A DNA stretch of 52,681 nt, from the NCBI RefSeq assembly GCF_937958655.1, contig NZ_CALGNH010000008.1, positions 1 to 52,681 of the forward strand, in the 5' to 3' direction. The notes beneath the pieces are model-generated. The model searched no databases. It had not been told where the DNA came from and was given only the letters and a program-made list of their open reading frames with translations. Position 1 is the stretch's first letter. Each line of letters starts with the position of its first letter. Shown one piece after another: positions 8,437-17,512 of this stretch. The DNA is from an uncultured Winogradskyella sp. (GTDB lineage: Bacteria; Bacteroidota; Bacteroidia; Flavobacteriales; Flavobacteriaceae). The position numbers were made by a program, and so were the translations under genes.

Positions 8437-8467
8437 AAAAACCCAGAAATTTATTTTCTGGGTTTTT
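8434..8467. terminator. Bidirectional intrinsic terminator
   Basis: AAAAAACCCAGAAA, short loop, TTTCTGGGTTTTT: a GC-containing stem with A-tract and T-tract on both sides. It separates the convergent exonuclease gene (+) and M14 peptidase gene (-). Confidence 0.85.
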
Positions 8468-8489
8468 AACTCTCTAATCGCTTTTGTAA

Positions 8490-11400
8490 TTATCTCACTA
8501 TTAACTTTTTAGATATTTTACTTAATCCATTATCTAATTGAATTAAATAAACCCCTTGCATAAATTGGTTTGTATCTACGGTATTAATTGTAGTGTTAGA
8601 ATTTAATTGTTGTTTTAAGATTTGCCTGCCTTGCATGTCGTATAACGTTAGTTTTGTTTTTTCAGATAACAGACCTTTAATAACTATTTGATGCGCTGAA
8701 TCATCCGCATAGATTTGAATTTTATCCAATTCAGATTCATTAGTAGTTAATGCATTTTGTTCAAATCTTAAGTAAAATCTTCCTATATCAGATAAATTCG
8801 TGTCGGCAGTAAACGTATAATCTGCATCATTTAAAAGGGTAAATGTATTTGTAAGTACGTCTTCTAAATAAACATCTGAATTTATATTAGAATTTGTTAA
8901 ACTAATGGTGACTTGTTCTCCTTGACTGATATTTACTCCTAAAGGAATTACAGTAGTATTTGATAGATCATTTGTGTTTATAGCTTGGATAGCCATGTCT
9001 TTACCATTATTGTCCTCTACAAGTTCGGAATAAATGGCAAAATTATCTGTAGCACCTTCAAAATGACTAGCATCATACCCTAAATCTAGGCCTAAGCTTG
9101 CATTATCCATTATAAATATATCGGTACTAAAACTCTGCGTTGCAGAAGCCATTAAAATAGTTCCATTCTGTATTGTATGAGATGCTCTATGAGATATAAA
9201 ATCGTCTGATGTGCCGTTAGACCTCATAGCAGGATTAAAAGAAATACTACCACCTCCATCTTTTGATGACACAAAGAAGCCTTGCCCTGGCGCTATAAGC
9301 GTATTAGGATTTGTAGCCGCATAAGCTAAATTATATACGGTCCAATAACTACCATCTGTGTTATCTGCATCGTAACCATACACCGCAGCACTTTCAGAAT
9401 CAAATTCTGAAATATTGGCTGTTAAAAAGTCCTCTAAATCTATGTATGATGGGTAAGGATTACCTATAAGATTCCAAATCTCAAACGCAGATCCAGTTTT
9501 TTGAATAGGAACATCTAAGCTTCCTGTAGTAGCAGAACCAGTAAAAGTAAACGTACTATTATCTGTAGATGCTGTTCTATACCCTTTACCAGACTCTAAT
9601 GACACAACCTCAGTGTTGGAATATGTTATATAATCACTCGATGTTTTATCAAAAGGCCCAAACAAATATAAGGTTGATGCTGGATTTGAAACTATGTTAG
9701 AATTAGCGTTTTTAAAACTAATAAAACTTTCACCATAAAATGGTGGAGCTATGAGATCGTTTCTATTGGTTACAGGATTAACATGCCTTTTATATTTTAA
9801 ATCCCCAAACGACACTCCGTTAAATATTAAGCTAGAAAATTCGTTAGAGTCTGAATCCATTATAAATTCACCATTATTAAAGATATTCCCATTTATAGTT
9901 ACTGAGTTGGCTTTAGCTACATTAAATTCTGTACCAGTATTAATAGTTACATCTTTAACATTAATATCTGTACTAGTCGTAAAACTGCCATCTAAGATTA
10001 GAATATCTTCATTATCAGTTAAATCACTTGGAGCATTTGGTGTCCATGTTGAATTACTGTATAACAAACCATTAAATAAATTAATGTTGTAATCTTCTAC
10101 TTCGCCATACTGAAAAGTTTCACAAGATGTTGGCACTGCATTAAATTTCATAGAAATTCTCATTCTGGCCATTCCATTAACAATGTTGTTTGGTATTGTC
10201 ACTGTAGTATTTACAGGATTACCACCTGCGATAGGTGCTTGCGTAAATACGTTTTCATTAGCATCATCAAAATCACCATCCATATTAAAATCAATCCATG
10301 CCGCATAACCTACTTCATTGGTTGTAGCTACATTATATTGTGGTGTAATTGTTAAATTGTAATCTGTACTCTTAGATACTGTAGTAGATACACCTGTGAA
10401 ATCTGAATACAACTGGTTATCATTATTGGAATTATTGTCTATAGTATTGAATTCCACATTTTCAATAAGTAAGAAGTAATTAGTATCAGTAGCTGTAGAG
10501 TCACAATAGTCTGGAAGAATTGCACTACCAATTCCTACCTCATCTATAGCAATATCACTACTAAAACTATCACCTGTAGTTCCTATAAATCGAAATTTAA
10601 CAACTTCACCAATGTAATCAGCAAGATCAATGTTTTCATACTTCCAAACATTCTCACTTACTAACGTTGGTGAAAAAATAGTAGTCCAGTTAGTGCCGTC
10701 ATCCGTTGATATTTCTAACTCTAAAGATCCTGTTGCTACATCACCTCCAAAAGCATGATAATAAAATGTAAAATAGCCACCTGGTAAATTATTTAAATCA
10801 TAACAAGGGCTTGTTAAAATTGCAGAAGCATTGGCACCAATTTCACCTGTTGTTCCGTTAGAGGAAGCTTCTATATAAAGGTAATCACTACCTCCTGATA
10901 TATCATCAGTAGGTCCTGTATTACCGGTTGGTGTTCCTCCAGTGTTAATTAGCCAGTCACCATCATCATCAACTGAGCCGTTTTGTATCCAATCACCAAT
11001 ACTACCATTAAAGGATTCGGTATATGAAAACGATGAAATTACTGTACCTGTACAATTAACAATCTCAGTTGTAGAAAATAATTCTGAATTACTATAAGCC
11101 GATGTAGAATTAGTACAACGTGTTCTTATTTGCACCTCGTATTCTGTCGTTTCATCTAATCCTGTTATTACGTAGCTTTCAATGGCTATATCTGTTACTT
11201 CTGTCCAAGTCGTAGTGCCTATTGCTCTGTATCTTAAGTCATAAGTGGCTGATGGCACATCCTCCCAAGTAACAGTAGCTTCAGAAGATGTAATACCATC
11301 TACTACAATACCTGTAGGTACAATTGTAGAGCATGGTATAGTAACACTTATAACTTTAAAATCATCGAAATAAAATCCTTCGGCATTAGCAGAATAATTC

Positions 11401-13730
11401 TCAAATTCGTTTTCCGAGTCTGATCGCATCCTGAATCTAAAAAAGACATTTGTAGCTCCAAAAAGTGCGGTATTATTAAGGTTATCTATTACGATCTCTT
11501 CCATTACCCACTTATCCATTCGGTCACCATCATATATATGACCCGATGCGTTATTACCCTGAAATGCTTCGTCTGCGTTGCTCTTAGCATTATGGTCATT
11601 TGTACTCGCCGAAGATTCTGGTTTTGTGTATCTACCGTTTAAATTAATCCAATTAGTACCGTTAGTTGAAGCTTGTAATTCTACAAAATCAAAATTACGT
11701 TCAATATCCCACTTGCTGTAAAACTGAACCAGTACTTTTGTAGAGTTAGATAAGTTATACCCACTAGTGGTTGTTAATGTTTTGTTTGTATTATTTCCGT
11801 AAGCTCCCGTAGTTAAAGAATTACTTCCAGAATAAGCATCAGCACCCGTATTATTCCAACCACTATTGTTCCACCCTGTTAAACCATCCGTATCTGCATC
11901 ATGAAAAAATAACACAGAAGGCTGGTAGTATTTTTCTACGTTAATATTGTAGAAGACTCCGTCGTCATTTGATAAAGTAACGTTATACTCTATTTTGTCA
12001 TTAGGCTGTATACTAGGATCTAAAGTTACTACAGCTGAAATATTACGCTGTTCTAAAACAGACATTCCTGTTTGCGTAGCAGGTGATGTTATGTTTGTAA
12101 TATTTGCTGAAATCGGCGTCACTGCCAATGTAAAATCACTCGCTGTTTGACCTACACGTTCAATAGCGAAATCTAAATTTGAGGATAAACTAGATATATC
12201 GCTTTGCGTTAAATCATGAAATTTAGCATACTTTCCTCCATAATAAGCCGCTGCAAATGATATACGAACTGAGCGTTTAGCAATTGGAATAATATCTCCT
12301 GTAGAAGGCCAAAAACCTGTACCACCATGCTCTGGGGTAGTAGCTAATATATTTTGACCAGATCCCGTAGATCCATTGCCGTCTGTAGCTCCACCAACCA
12401 TCCAATCGTCTGCAATACCGTTTGCTGGTGTAAATATAGTGGCGCCAGATACATATCTGTTATAACGTGTCATTTCTGCATGCATATCATGCATTTCATC
12501 TTCATAACCCGATGTAAAAGACGGATTACCACCATAAGGATGTGGGATTGAGTTTGCGAACGTATGATTCCAAACTGCAGTCTTAAAGTTTCTAGCTAAA
12601 GTAAAATCTACTATAATTTGTGTTTCTGGTTCAGATGCTGCACTTGGTCCTCTGTAAGAATCACTAGAAGGTGTACCAGAAGAGCCCGTACCTGCAGATC
12701 CCCAAAAATAGTCGAAATTTCTATTAAGATCTACACCTCTTGTTGATGTTGTATTATTGGTACTACCAGTGTTTGGTCTACAATTTTTACGCTGCATACC
12801 ACCACCTGTTGGGCTTAAATGTTGATTCCATCGTAACCCATCAGGGTTTACAACTGGTATAAAATAGAGTTCATTATTATCCACTAACTCTTTTATAGCA
12901 GGGTCCAAATTATAATTCTCAATGAGGTACCACATAAAATACATATTACCCATAAGTGCATTTACCTCTCTAGAATGTATCATTGAGGTAAATAATAATT
13001 GTGGTTTTGTGCCTTCTGCTGTTGTACTCTCGTTTCCTGTAATTCTTATGTAATAAATTGTTTGAGGATCCCAACGCGATGTGCCTTGGCCAGAATACGT
13101 TAAACCATTATTGGTAATTGTTCCAGATGGATTTCCCCATGTGGTCTGCCCAGTAGGCGATGCATCTTGTTTAACAGAAACAATATCTAATCCATTGGTT
13201 TGTGAGTAGGCTCTCATCTCATCTAATTCTCTCTCAACTTCGCTAATTGTATAGCAACCTCCCATACTACCCAGCTCCCACTTTAGTGGTTTAACCCAAT
13301 CTTTTTCATCAATCTCTTTGTACTGTAAATAGTTGTCTAAAATTACAGAAGATGTAGAAGATTTTTGTAGGTCTGCTCTTAAATTTGCTCTACTTGCCTT
13401 AGTCTTAGCATCTTCTAACTGCGCATCTGTAATTGCTGATGGTAATGTGTTAACCGCTCTCTGGTGGTAATATGTTTGTAAATCATTAATCTGCGTAGTG
13501 TAAGCTATACCGTACTGTTGCAGTACGGTTCTATCTGCGTCTGAAATGTCTAAGGTTAAACTAGAGTGATCGTGTTTTACACCACAACGCAAATCAATAC
13601 CTTGTTCCGCAAGGATATCTAAAGTTGATTGACTTGGATTATTAATGGTAATACGTGAATGCTCATTTTGCGCAAATGAAATCTGTAAAAAAAGACTTAT
13701 GAGTAGGGTTAAAGGGGCAATTTTTCTCAT
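8490..13730 (-). CDS. Secreted multidomain M14 zinc carboxypeptidase with T9SS sorting domain
   Basis: The start is set at the ATG of MRKIAPL (13730), which gives a clean Sec signal peptide ending near SFAQ; the frame continues 28 codons upstream without a plausible leader. The product is 1746 residues. The M14 metallopeptidase domain follows a propeptide-like region; it has the zinc motif HSRE (His252, Glu255), DLNRNF, and PEHGGTGFWP near the catalytic Glu. Then come a jelly-roll segment, a fibronectin type III domain (TSSEATVTWEDV), a MAM-like domain, a GEVED domain (YGEVEDYNINL), and a C-terminal type A T9SS sorting domain ending KKLIVR. It is predicted to be exported across the outer membrane and anchored or released at the surface, digesting proteins or peptides. 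A shared dyad motif lies 58 bp upstream of the start. Confidence 0.92.
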   Translation of the reverse strand: MRKIAPLTLLISLFLQISFAQNEHSRITINNPSQSTLDILAEQGIDLRCGVKHDHSSLTLDISDADRTVLQQYGIAYTTQINDLQTYYHQRAVNTLPSAITDAQLEDAKTKASRANLRADLQKSSTSSVILDNYLQYKEIDEKDWVKPLKWELGSMGGCYTISEVERELDEMRAYSQTNGLDIVSVKQDASPTGQTTWGNPSGTITNNGLTYSGQGTSRWDPQTIYYIRITGNESTTAEGTKPQLLFTSMIHSREVNALMGNMYFMWYLIENYNLDPAIKELVDNNELYFIPVVNPDGLRWNQHLSPTGGGMQRKNCRPNTGSTNNTTSTRGVDLNRNFDYFWGSAGTGSSGTPSSDSYRGPSAASEPETQIIVDFTLARNFKTAVWNHTFANSIPHPYGGNPSFTSGYEDEMHDMHAEMTRYNRYVSGATIFTPANGIADDWMVGGATDGNGSTGSGQNILATTPEHGGTGFWPSTGDIIPIAKRSVRISFAAAYYGGKYAKFHDLTQSDISSLSSNLDFAIERVGQTASDFTLAVTPISANITNITSPATQTGMSVLEQRNISAVVTLDPSIQPNDKIEYNVTLSNDDGVFYNINVEKYYQPSVLFFHDADTDGLTGWNNSGWNNTGADAYSGSNSLTTGAYGNNTNKTLTTTSGYNLSNSTKVLVQFYSKWDIERNFDFVELQASTNGTNWINLNGRYTKPESSASTNDHNAKSNADEAFQGNNASGHIYDGDRMDKWVMEEIVIDNLNNTALFGATNVFFRFRMRSDSENEFENYSANAEGFYFDDFKVISVTIPCSTIVPTGIVVDGITSSEATVTWEDVPSATYDLRYRAIGTTTWTEVTDIAIESYVITGLDETTEYEVQIRTRCTNSTSAYSNSELFSTTEIVNCTGTVISSFSYTESFNGSIGDWIQNGSVDDDGDWLINTGGTPTGNTGPTDDISGGSDYLYIEASSNGTTGEIGANASAILTSPCYDLNNLPGGYFTFYYHAFGGDVATGSLELEISTDDGTNWTTIFSPTLVSENVWKYENIDLADYIGEVVKFRFIGTTGDSFSSDIAIDEVGIGSAILPDYCDSTATDTNYFLLIENVEFNTIDNNSNNDNQLYSDFTGVSTTVSKSTDYNLTITPQYNVATTNEVGYAAWIDFNMDGDFDDANENVFTQAPIAGGNPVNTTVTIPNNIVNGMARMRISMKFNAVPTSCETFQYGEVEDYNINLFNGLLYSNSTWTPNAPSDLTDNEDILILDGSFTTSTDINVKDVTINTGTEFNVAKANSVTINGNIFNNGEFIMDSDSNEFSSLIFNGVSFGDLKYKRHVNPVTNRNDLIAPPFYGESFISFKNANSNIVSNPASTLYLFGPFDKTSSDYITYSNTEVVSLESGKGYRTASTDNSTFTFTGSATTGSLDVPIQKTGSAFEIWNLIGNPYPSYIDLEDFLTANISEFDSESAAVYGYDADNTDGSYWTVYNLAYAATNPNTLIAPGQGFFVSSKDGGGSISFNPAMRSNGTSDDFISHRASHTIQNGTILMASATQSFSTDIFIMDNASLGLDLGYDASHFEGATDNFAIYSELVEDNNGKDMAIQAINTNDLSNTTVIPLGVNISQGEQVTISLTNSNINSDVYLEDVLTNTFTLLNDADYTFTADTNLSDIGRFYLRFEQNALTTNESELDKIQIYADDSAHQIVIKGLLSEKTKLTLYDMQGRQILKQQLNSNTTINTVDTNQFMQGVYLIQLDNGLSKISKKLIVR

Positions 13731-13788
13731 TAGATTACTATTTAATGAATTTATAGTTGTGGCGAATATATTACTTTTTATCCGTAAA

Positions 13789-13815
13789 AAGCATAAATAA
13801 TCGATGAAATGCATT
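13789..13815 (-). promoter_or_regulatory. Dyad motif upstream of M14 gene
   Basis: On the minus strand the site contains AATGCATTTCATCGA followed by an AT-rich half ending in ATGCTT. It matches sites at 15861-15887 and 39660-39685 (core TGYATTTCRTCGA). It lies 58 bp before the start codon, almost the same distance as at the lipoprotein gene (60 bp). A binding site for a dimeric regulator is inferred. Confidence 0.5.
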
Positions 13816-13891
13816 TTTTATAATTACAATATTAATAATAAACTGTAAATCAGTGTTTTAAAAAATAATGTGTTTTACATTAAAATTAATA

Positions 13892-13908
13892 ACTGTACGC
13901 TATACAGT
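13892..13908. promoter_or_regulatory. Perfect 6-bp inverted repeat before ABC gene
   Basis: ACTGTA-N5-TACAGT, centred about 39 bp before the ATG at 13939 in the divergent intergenic region. It has the form of an operator; the regulator is unknown. Confidence 0.35.
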
Positions 13909-13938
13909 GTTAATTTTTGAAAATAACTATTTTTACGC

Positions 13939-15630
13939 ATGCACAAATCTATTCTGTTAAACGTTAGAGATCTTTCTATAGCCTTTACGAGTCATAAAAA
14001 AGATGTTAAAATTATCCGTGGCATTAGTTACCAATTACAAAAAAATAGTATTACAGCTATTGTGGGTGAGTCTGGATCTGGTAAATCGGTGTCGTCTTTA
14101 GCACTTATGGGTTTATTACCAAAAGGAATTTCTAAGATTACATCTGGTTCAATTCTTTTTAAGTCTAAAGATTTGGTTCAAATACCACAAAAAGAATTTT
14201 TAAAAATTAGAGGTAAAGACATTGCCATGATCTTTCAGGAACCTATGAGTTCCTTAAATCCGTCTATGCGATGTGGTAAACAGGTAGAAGAAATTCTTAA
14301 ACAACATACTCAACTATCTAAATCTGAACTTAAAACCGAGGTACTTAGATGCTTTGAAAATGTAAAACTACCAGATCCAAAGCATGTTTTTACAGCTTAT
14401 CCTCACGAAATATCTGGTGGACAGAAGCAACGCGTTATGATTGCAATGGCCATTGCATGTCAGCCACAATTACTCATTGCGGATGAGCCTACCACAGCAT
14501 TGGATGTTACCGTACAAAAAGATATTTTAGAATTACTGAAACAAATTCAGAGAACCACTAAAATGAGTATTTTATTCATTTCTCATGATTTATCCTTAGT
14601 TTCAGAGTTTGCGGATAATGTATTAGTAATGTATAAAGGAGAGATTGTTGAACAAGGCAATACGAAAGCTATATTTACTAACCCTCAACATAATTACACA
14701 AAAGCATTAATAGGCGCTAGGCCATCTACCAATGTTAGATTAAAGTCGTTGCCTACCATCTCAAACTTTATGTCTAATACTGTTGAAAATAGAATTATTT
14801 CCTCAGAAGAACGACAATTACATCATAAAAAACTGTATGCCCAACCTCCTTTGCTTGAAGTTATAGATTTAAAAAAAGTATATCTATCAAAAACTGGCTT
14901 ATTTTCTAAGCATAAAAAATTTAAGGCTGTTGATGGAGTTAGCTTTAAAATATATCCAGGAGAAACATTAGGACTTGTAGGAGAATCTGGTTGCGGTAAA
15001 TCTACGCTAGGCAATACTATCTTACAGCTAGACAAAGCAACCTCAGGCACTCTAATTTATAAAGGGGATGACATTACCAATCTTAACTCAGATGCCTTAA
15101 GACAACTTAGAAAGGATATTCAAATTATATTTCAGGATCCTTATGCGTCATTGAATCCAAGACTTACTGTTGGTAATGCTATTATGGAACCCATGAAAGT
15201 TCATAATATAGGACACACTGACCAGGAAAGAAATGACAAGGTCATTGATTTACTTAAAAAAGTTGGTTTAGAACAAGATAGTTTCTTTAAATATCCTCAC
15301 GAATTTTCTGGAGGACAAAGACAACGTATTGGTATTGCTAGGACTATTGCTCTAGAACCCAAACTTATTATTTGCGATGAGTCTGTCTCTGCATTAGATA
15401 TTTCCGTACAAGCTCAGGTTTTAAACCTTTTGAATAACTTAAAATCACAATTTGGATTTACCTATATATTTATTTCTCATGACCTAGCTGTTGTTAAATA
15501 TATGGCAGACCAGTTATTAGTAATGAATAAAGGCAAAATTGAAGAAATTGGAGAAGCTGATCGTATTTATGAATCCCCTAAAAAAGAATACACAAAGAAA
15601 TTAATCCATGCCATACCCAAAGGGTTATAG
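13939..15630 (+). CDS. ABC transporter, two fused ATPase domains, peptide/nickel type
   Basis: 563 residues, equivalent to DppD plus DppF fused in one chain. Domain 1: Walker A GESGSGKS (residues 43-50), signature SGGQKQR, Walker B LLIADEPT. Domain 2, after about residue 310: Walker A GESGCGKS, signature SGGQRQR, and LIICDESVSALD, where Ser replaces the usual Pro after the DE pair, as is common in Opp/Dpp proteins. It energises uptake of oligopeptides or similar solutes through separate membrane subunits, none of which are encoded nearby. Its divergent neighbour is a secreted carboxypeptidase, so a link between outside proteolysis and peptide import is tempting but unproven. Confidence 0.92.
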   Translation: MHKSILLNVRDLSIAFTSHKKDVKIIRGISYQLQKNSITAIVGESGSGKSVSSLALMGLLPKGISKITSGSILFKSKDLVQIPQKEFLKIRGKDIAMIFQEPMSSLNPSMRCGKQVEEILKQHTQLSKSELKTEVLRCFENVKLPDPKHVFTAYPHEISGGQKQRVMIAMAIACQPQLLIADEPTTALDVTVQKDILELLKQIQRTTKMSILFISHDLSLVSEFADNVLVMYKGEIVEQGNTKAIFTNPQHNYTKALIGARPSTNVRLKSLPTISNFMSNTVENRIISSEERQLHHKKLYAQPPLLEVIDLKKVYLSKTGLFSKHKKFKAVDGVSFKIYPGETLGLVGESGCGKSTLGNTILQLDKATSGTLIYKGDDITNLNSDALRQLRKDIQIIFQDPYASLNPRLTVGNAIMEPMKVHNIGHTDQERNDKVIDLLKKVGLEQDSFFKYPHEFSGGQRQRIGIARTIALEPKLIICDESVSALDISVQAQVLNLLNNLKSQFGFTYIFISHDLAVVKYMADQLLVMNKGKIEEIGEADRIYESPKKEYTKKLIHAIPKGL

Positions 15631-15750
15631 CATGAATATTTTCTTAGTTAACTTAATAACACCAGAGATTACTCTCATTGTGTTTTTTAAGTTGTTCACC
15701 ATCACACTATCATTTAAAGTAGGTTCTTCTAGATTTGTTTTGGTTTTCAT
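15625..15750 (-). CDS. Possible 41-residue ORF, unknown
   Basis: ATG at 15750 to TAA at 15625 encodes a basic 41-residue peptide that starts MKTKTNLEEPTLND and has an amphipathic half (MRVISGVIKLTKKIF). It overlaps the end of the ABC transporter gene by 6 bp in the opposite direction. A copy of the dyad motif found before the M14 and lipoprotein genes lies 111 bp upstream, which is the main reason to take the ORF seriously. No family recognised; it could also be chance. Confidence 0.35.
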   Translation of the reverse strand: MKTKTNLEEPTLNDSVMVNNLKNTMRVISGVIKLTKKIFML

Positions 15751-15860
15751 AAGTTAAATTTAATGGTAGATTTAGGACAAAAAAGTAATTTTAATTTAAG
15801 ACTAACTCATTTTGTCTTGGGACTACGAATAACAGCTTTTTTTTGTATAAATCAGATTAA

Positions 15861-15887
15861 AAGCTTTAATATTCGATGAAATGCATT
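15861..15887 (-). promoter_or_regulatory. Dyad motif, second copy
   Basis: The minus strand reads AATGCATTTCATCGA and then an AT-rich half ending in AGCTT. It is identical to the M14 site over AATGCATTTCATCGA and similar beyond it. It lies upstream of the 41-codon ORF on the same strand. Confidence 0.45.
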
Positions 15888-15929
15888 TTATTTTAACATT
15901 TTCAATCCATTTCATCTATATTTCTTACA

Positions 15930-15953
15930 AAAAAACCGCATATAAATGCGGTT
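15930..15953 (-). terminator. Terminator of scoAB
   Basis: On the minus strand: AACCGCAT, loop, ATGCGGTT followed by seven T. It lies 26 bp after the scoB stop. Confidence 0.8.
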
Positions 15954-15978
15954 AAAATTTTATTAAAGCTCAAAACTT

Positions 15979-16632
15979 CTAGAGGTTCATTTCTTGTATG
16001 TCTCCTTCGACTATGAGGTGACCTTCTGTGGCTTTTATAATAGCTTCCACAGAAACACCTGGGGCACGTTCTAGTAGTTTAAAGCCTTTATTGGTTATTT
16101 CGATAACTGCTAAGTTTGTTACTATTTTCTTTACGCAACCAACTCCTGTCAATGGTAATGAACATCTTCTTAGTAGTTTTGAAGCACCTGCTCTATTGGT
16201 ATGCATCATAGCGACAATTATATTTTCTGCACTAGCAACCAGATCCATTGCTCCACCCATACCTTTAACCATTTTTCCTGGTATTTTCCAGTTCGCAATA
16301 TCGCCATTTTCAGCAACCTCCATGGCTCCTAATATAGTTAAATCTACATGCTGCCCTCTTATCATAGAGAAACTCGTAGCTGAATCAAAAAAGGAAGCTC
16401 CAGGTAAAGTTGTGATTGTTTGTTTACCAGCGTTAATAACATCAGCGTCTTCATCACCTTCAAAAGGAAAAGGTCCCATACCAAGAACACCATTTTCACT
16501 TTGAAATTCTACTTCTATATCGTCTCTTACAAAATTAGCCACCAATGTAGGTATACCAATGCCTAAATTAACATAATAACCATCTTTAACTTCTTTGGCA
16601 ATACGTTTTGCTATTCCGTTTTTGTCTAACAT
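15979..16632 (-). CDS. scoB: 3-oxoacid CoA-transferase subunit B
   Basis: 217 residues, the usual length of the beta subunit of succinyl-CoA:3-ketoacid CoA-transferase. The catalytic glutamate lies in QSENGVLGMGP (Glu46), preceded by the GIGIPTLVANF oxyanion-type region. Together with subunit A it moves CoA from succinyl-CoA to acetoacetate, linking ketone body or short-chain acid use to central metabolism in the cytosol. It follows scoA after an 84-bp gap that is longer than usual for this operon and contains two short palindromes. A terminator follows. Confidence 0.93.
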   Translation of the reverse strand: MLDKNGIAKRIAKEVKDGYYVNLGIGIPTLVANFVRDDIEVEFQSENGVLGMGPFPFEGDEDADVINAGKQTITTLPGASFFDSATSFSMIRGQHVDLTILGAMEVAENGDIANWKIPGKMVKGMGGAMDLVASAENIIVAMMHTNRAGASKLLRRCSLPLTGVGCVKKIVTNLAVIEITNKGFKLLERAPGVSVEAIIKATEGHLIVEGDIQEMNL

Positions 16633-16642
16633 TTTTTCTGTT

Positions 16643-16662
16643 ATTCCTGCTAAGTCAGGAAT
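16643..16662. repeat. Palindrome in scoA-scoB gap
   Basis: ATTCCTG, 6-bp loop, CAGGAAT. It is followed on the plus strand by a run of T and resembles the palindrome before trpS (CCTGCTTTCGCAGG). It would form an mRNA hairpin between the two subunit genes. Confidence 0.5.
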
Positions 16663-16689
16663 TTTTTTAAATGAAACTTAATATGGTGG

Positions 16690-16709
16690 ATTCCTGCCTT
16701 TGCAGCAAT
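16690..16709. repeat. Second REP-like palindrome in scoA-scoB gap
   Basis: ATTCCTGCCTTTGCAGCAAT, an imperfect copy of the CCTGCnTTnGCAGG type. It lies just after the scoA stop and 28 bp from the related palindrome at 16643. Confidence 0.5.
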
Positions 16710-16716
16710 AACAAGT

Positions 16717-17421
16717 TTAAATATCTCTCTTCCTAACGGTTCTCTGTTCAATACGTTTTTCAAACTGCGCTCCTTTAAATATCCGCTGTACAAATATTCC
16801 TGGTATATGAATTTGATTAGGATTTAACTCACCGACAGGAACTAATTCTTCTACCTCTGCTACTGTAATTTTTGAAGCACCACACATGTTTGGATTAAAA
16901 TTTCGAGCCGTGCCTTTAAAAACTAAATTCCCAGCCGCATCTCCTTTCCAAGCTTTTATAAATCCAAAATCAGCATCAAAGGCATGTTCTAGCACATACA
17001 TTTTTCCGTTAAATTCTCTCGTTTCTTTTCCCTCGGCAACTTCAGTTCCGTAGCCTGCAGGAGTATAAAATGCAGGGAAACCTGCCTGAGCTGCTCTAGC
17101 GCGTTCCGCTAATGTACCTTGCGGAATTAATTCAACATCTAATTCTCCTGAAAGCATCTGACGTTCAAACTCATCGTTTTCGCCCACATAAGAAGATATC
17201 ATTTTTTTAATCTGCTTTTGTTGTAACAATAAGCCTAAACCAAAGTCGTCTACACCTGCATTATTAGAAATACAAGTTAGACCCTTTACATTTAATCTTA
17301 CAAGTTCTGCAATAGCATTTTCAGGAATTCCGGACAGACCAAAACCTCCAAACATAAAGGTCATATTATCCTTTACACCCTGTAAAGCTTCAGTAACATC
17401 AATTACTTTTTTATTAATCAT
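16717..17421 (-). CDS. scoA: 3-oxoacid CoA-transferase subunit A
   Basis: 234 residues, alpha subunit of the succinyl-CoA:3-ketoacid CoA-transferase. It begins [12 protein letters not shown] and has [12 protein letters not shown] with the glycine-rich CoA-binding loop, plus [13 protein letters not shown]. It is the first gene of a two-gene operon with scoB. Upstream on the minus strand is an AAGGAGCTA stretch that resembles a Shine-Dalgarno sequence, which is unusual in this phylum where such sites are generally not used. Confidence 0.93.
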   Translation of the reverse strand: MINKKVIDVTEALQGVKDNMTFMFGGFGLSGIPENAIAELVRLNVKGLTCISNNAGVDDFGLGLLLQQKQIKKMISSYVGENDEFERQMLSGELDVELIPQGTLAERARAAQAGFPAFYTPAGYGTEVAEGKETREFNGKMYVLEHAFDADFGFIKAWKGDAAGNLVFKGTARNFNPNMCGASKITVAEVEELVPVGELNPNQIHIPGIFVQRIFKGAQFEKRIEQRTVRKRDI

Positions 17422-17512
17422 AAGTAAAATATTAGCTCCTTAAAACTACAAAAGCATAAACAAATTTTATATTAAAAATCTGCTAAATATCACATGGAAA
17501 TTTAGCTGTATG

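Larger units (their letters stand above)
15751..15978. other. Intergenic region between ABC/sORF and scoB
   Basis: AT-rich. It holds the dyad motif at 15861-15887, a weaker opposite-facing copy near 15906-15921 (TCCATTTCATCTATATT) and the scoB terminator at 15930-15953. GATGAAATG and CATTTCATC form an inverted pair about 30 bp apart. No further gene seen. Confidence 0.5.

Noticed and set aside
9751..10092. 113-residue plus-strand ORF inside the M14 gene
   Set aside because: The M14 frame is continuous and domain-rich here; the ORF is a shadow.
16028..16504. 158-residue plus-strand ORF
   Set aside because: Antisense shadow of scoB, whose catalytic motif is clear.
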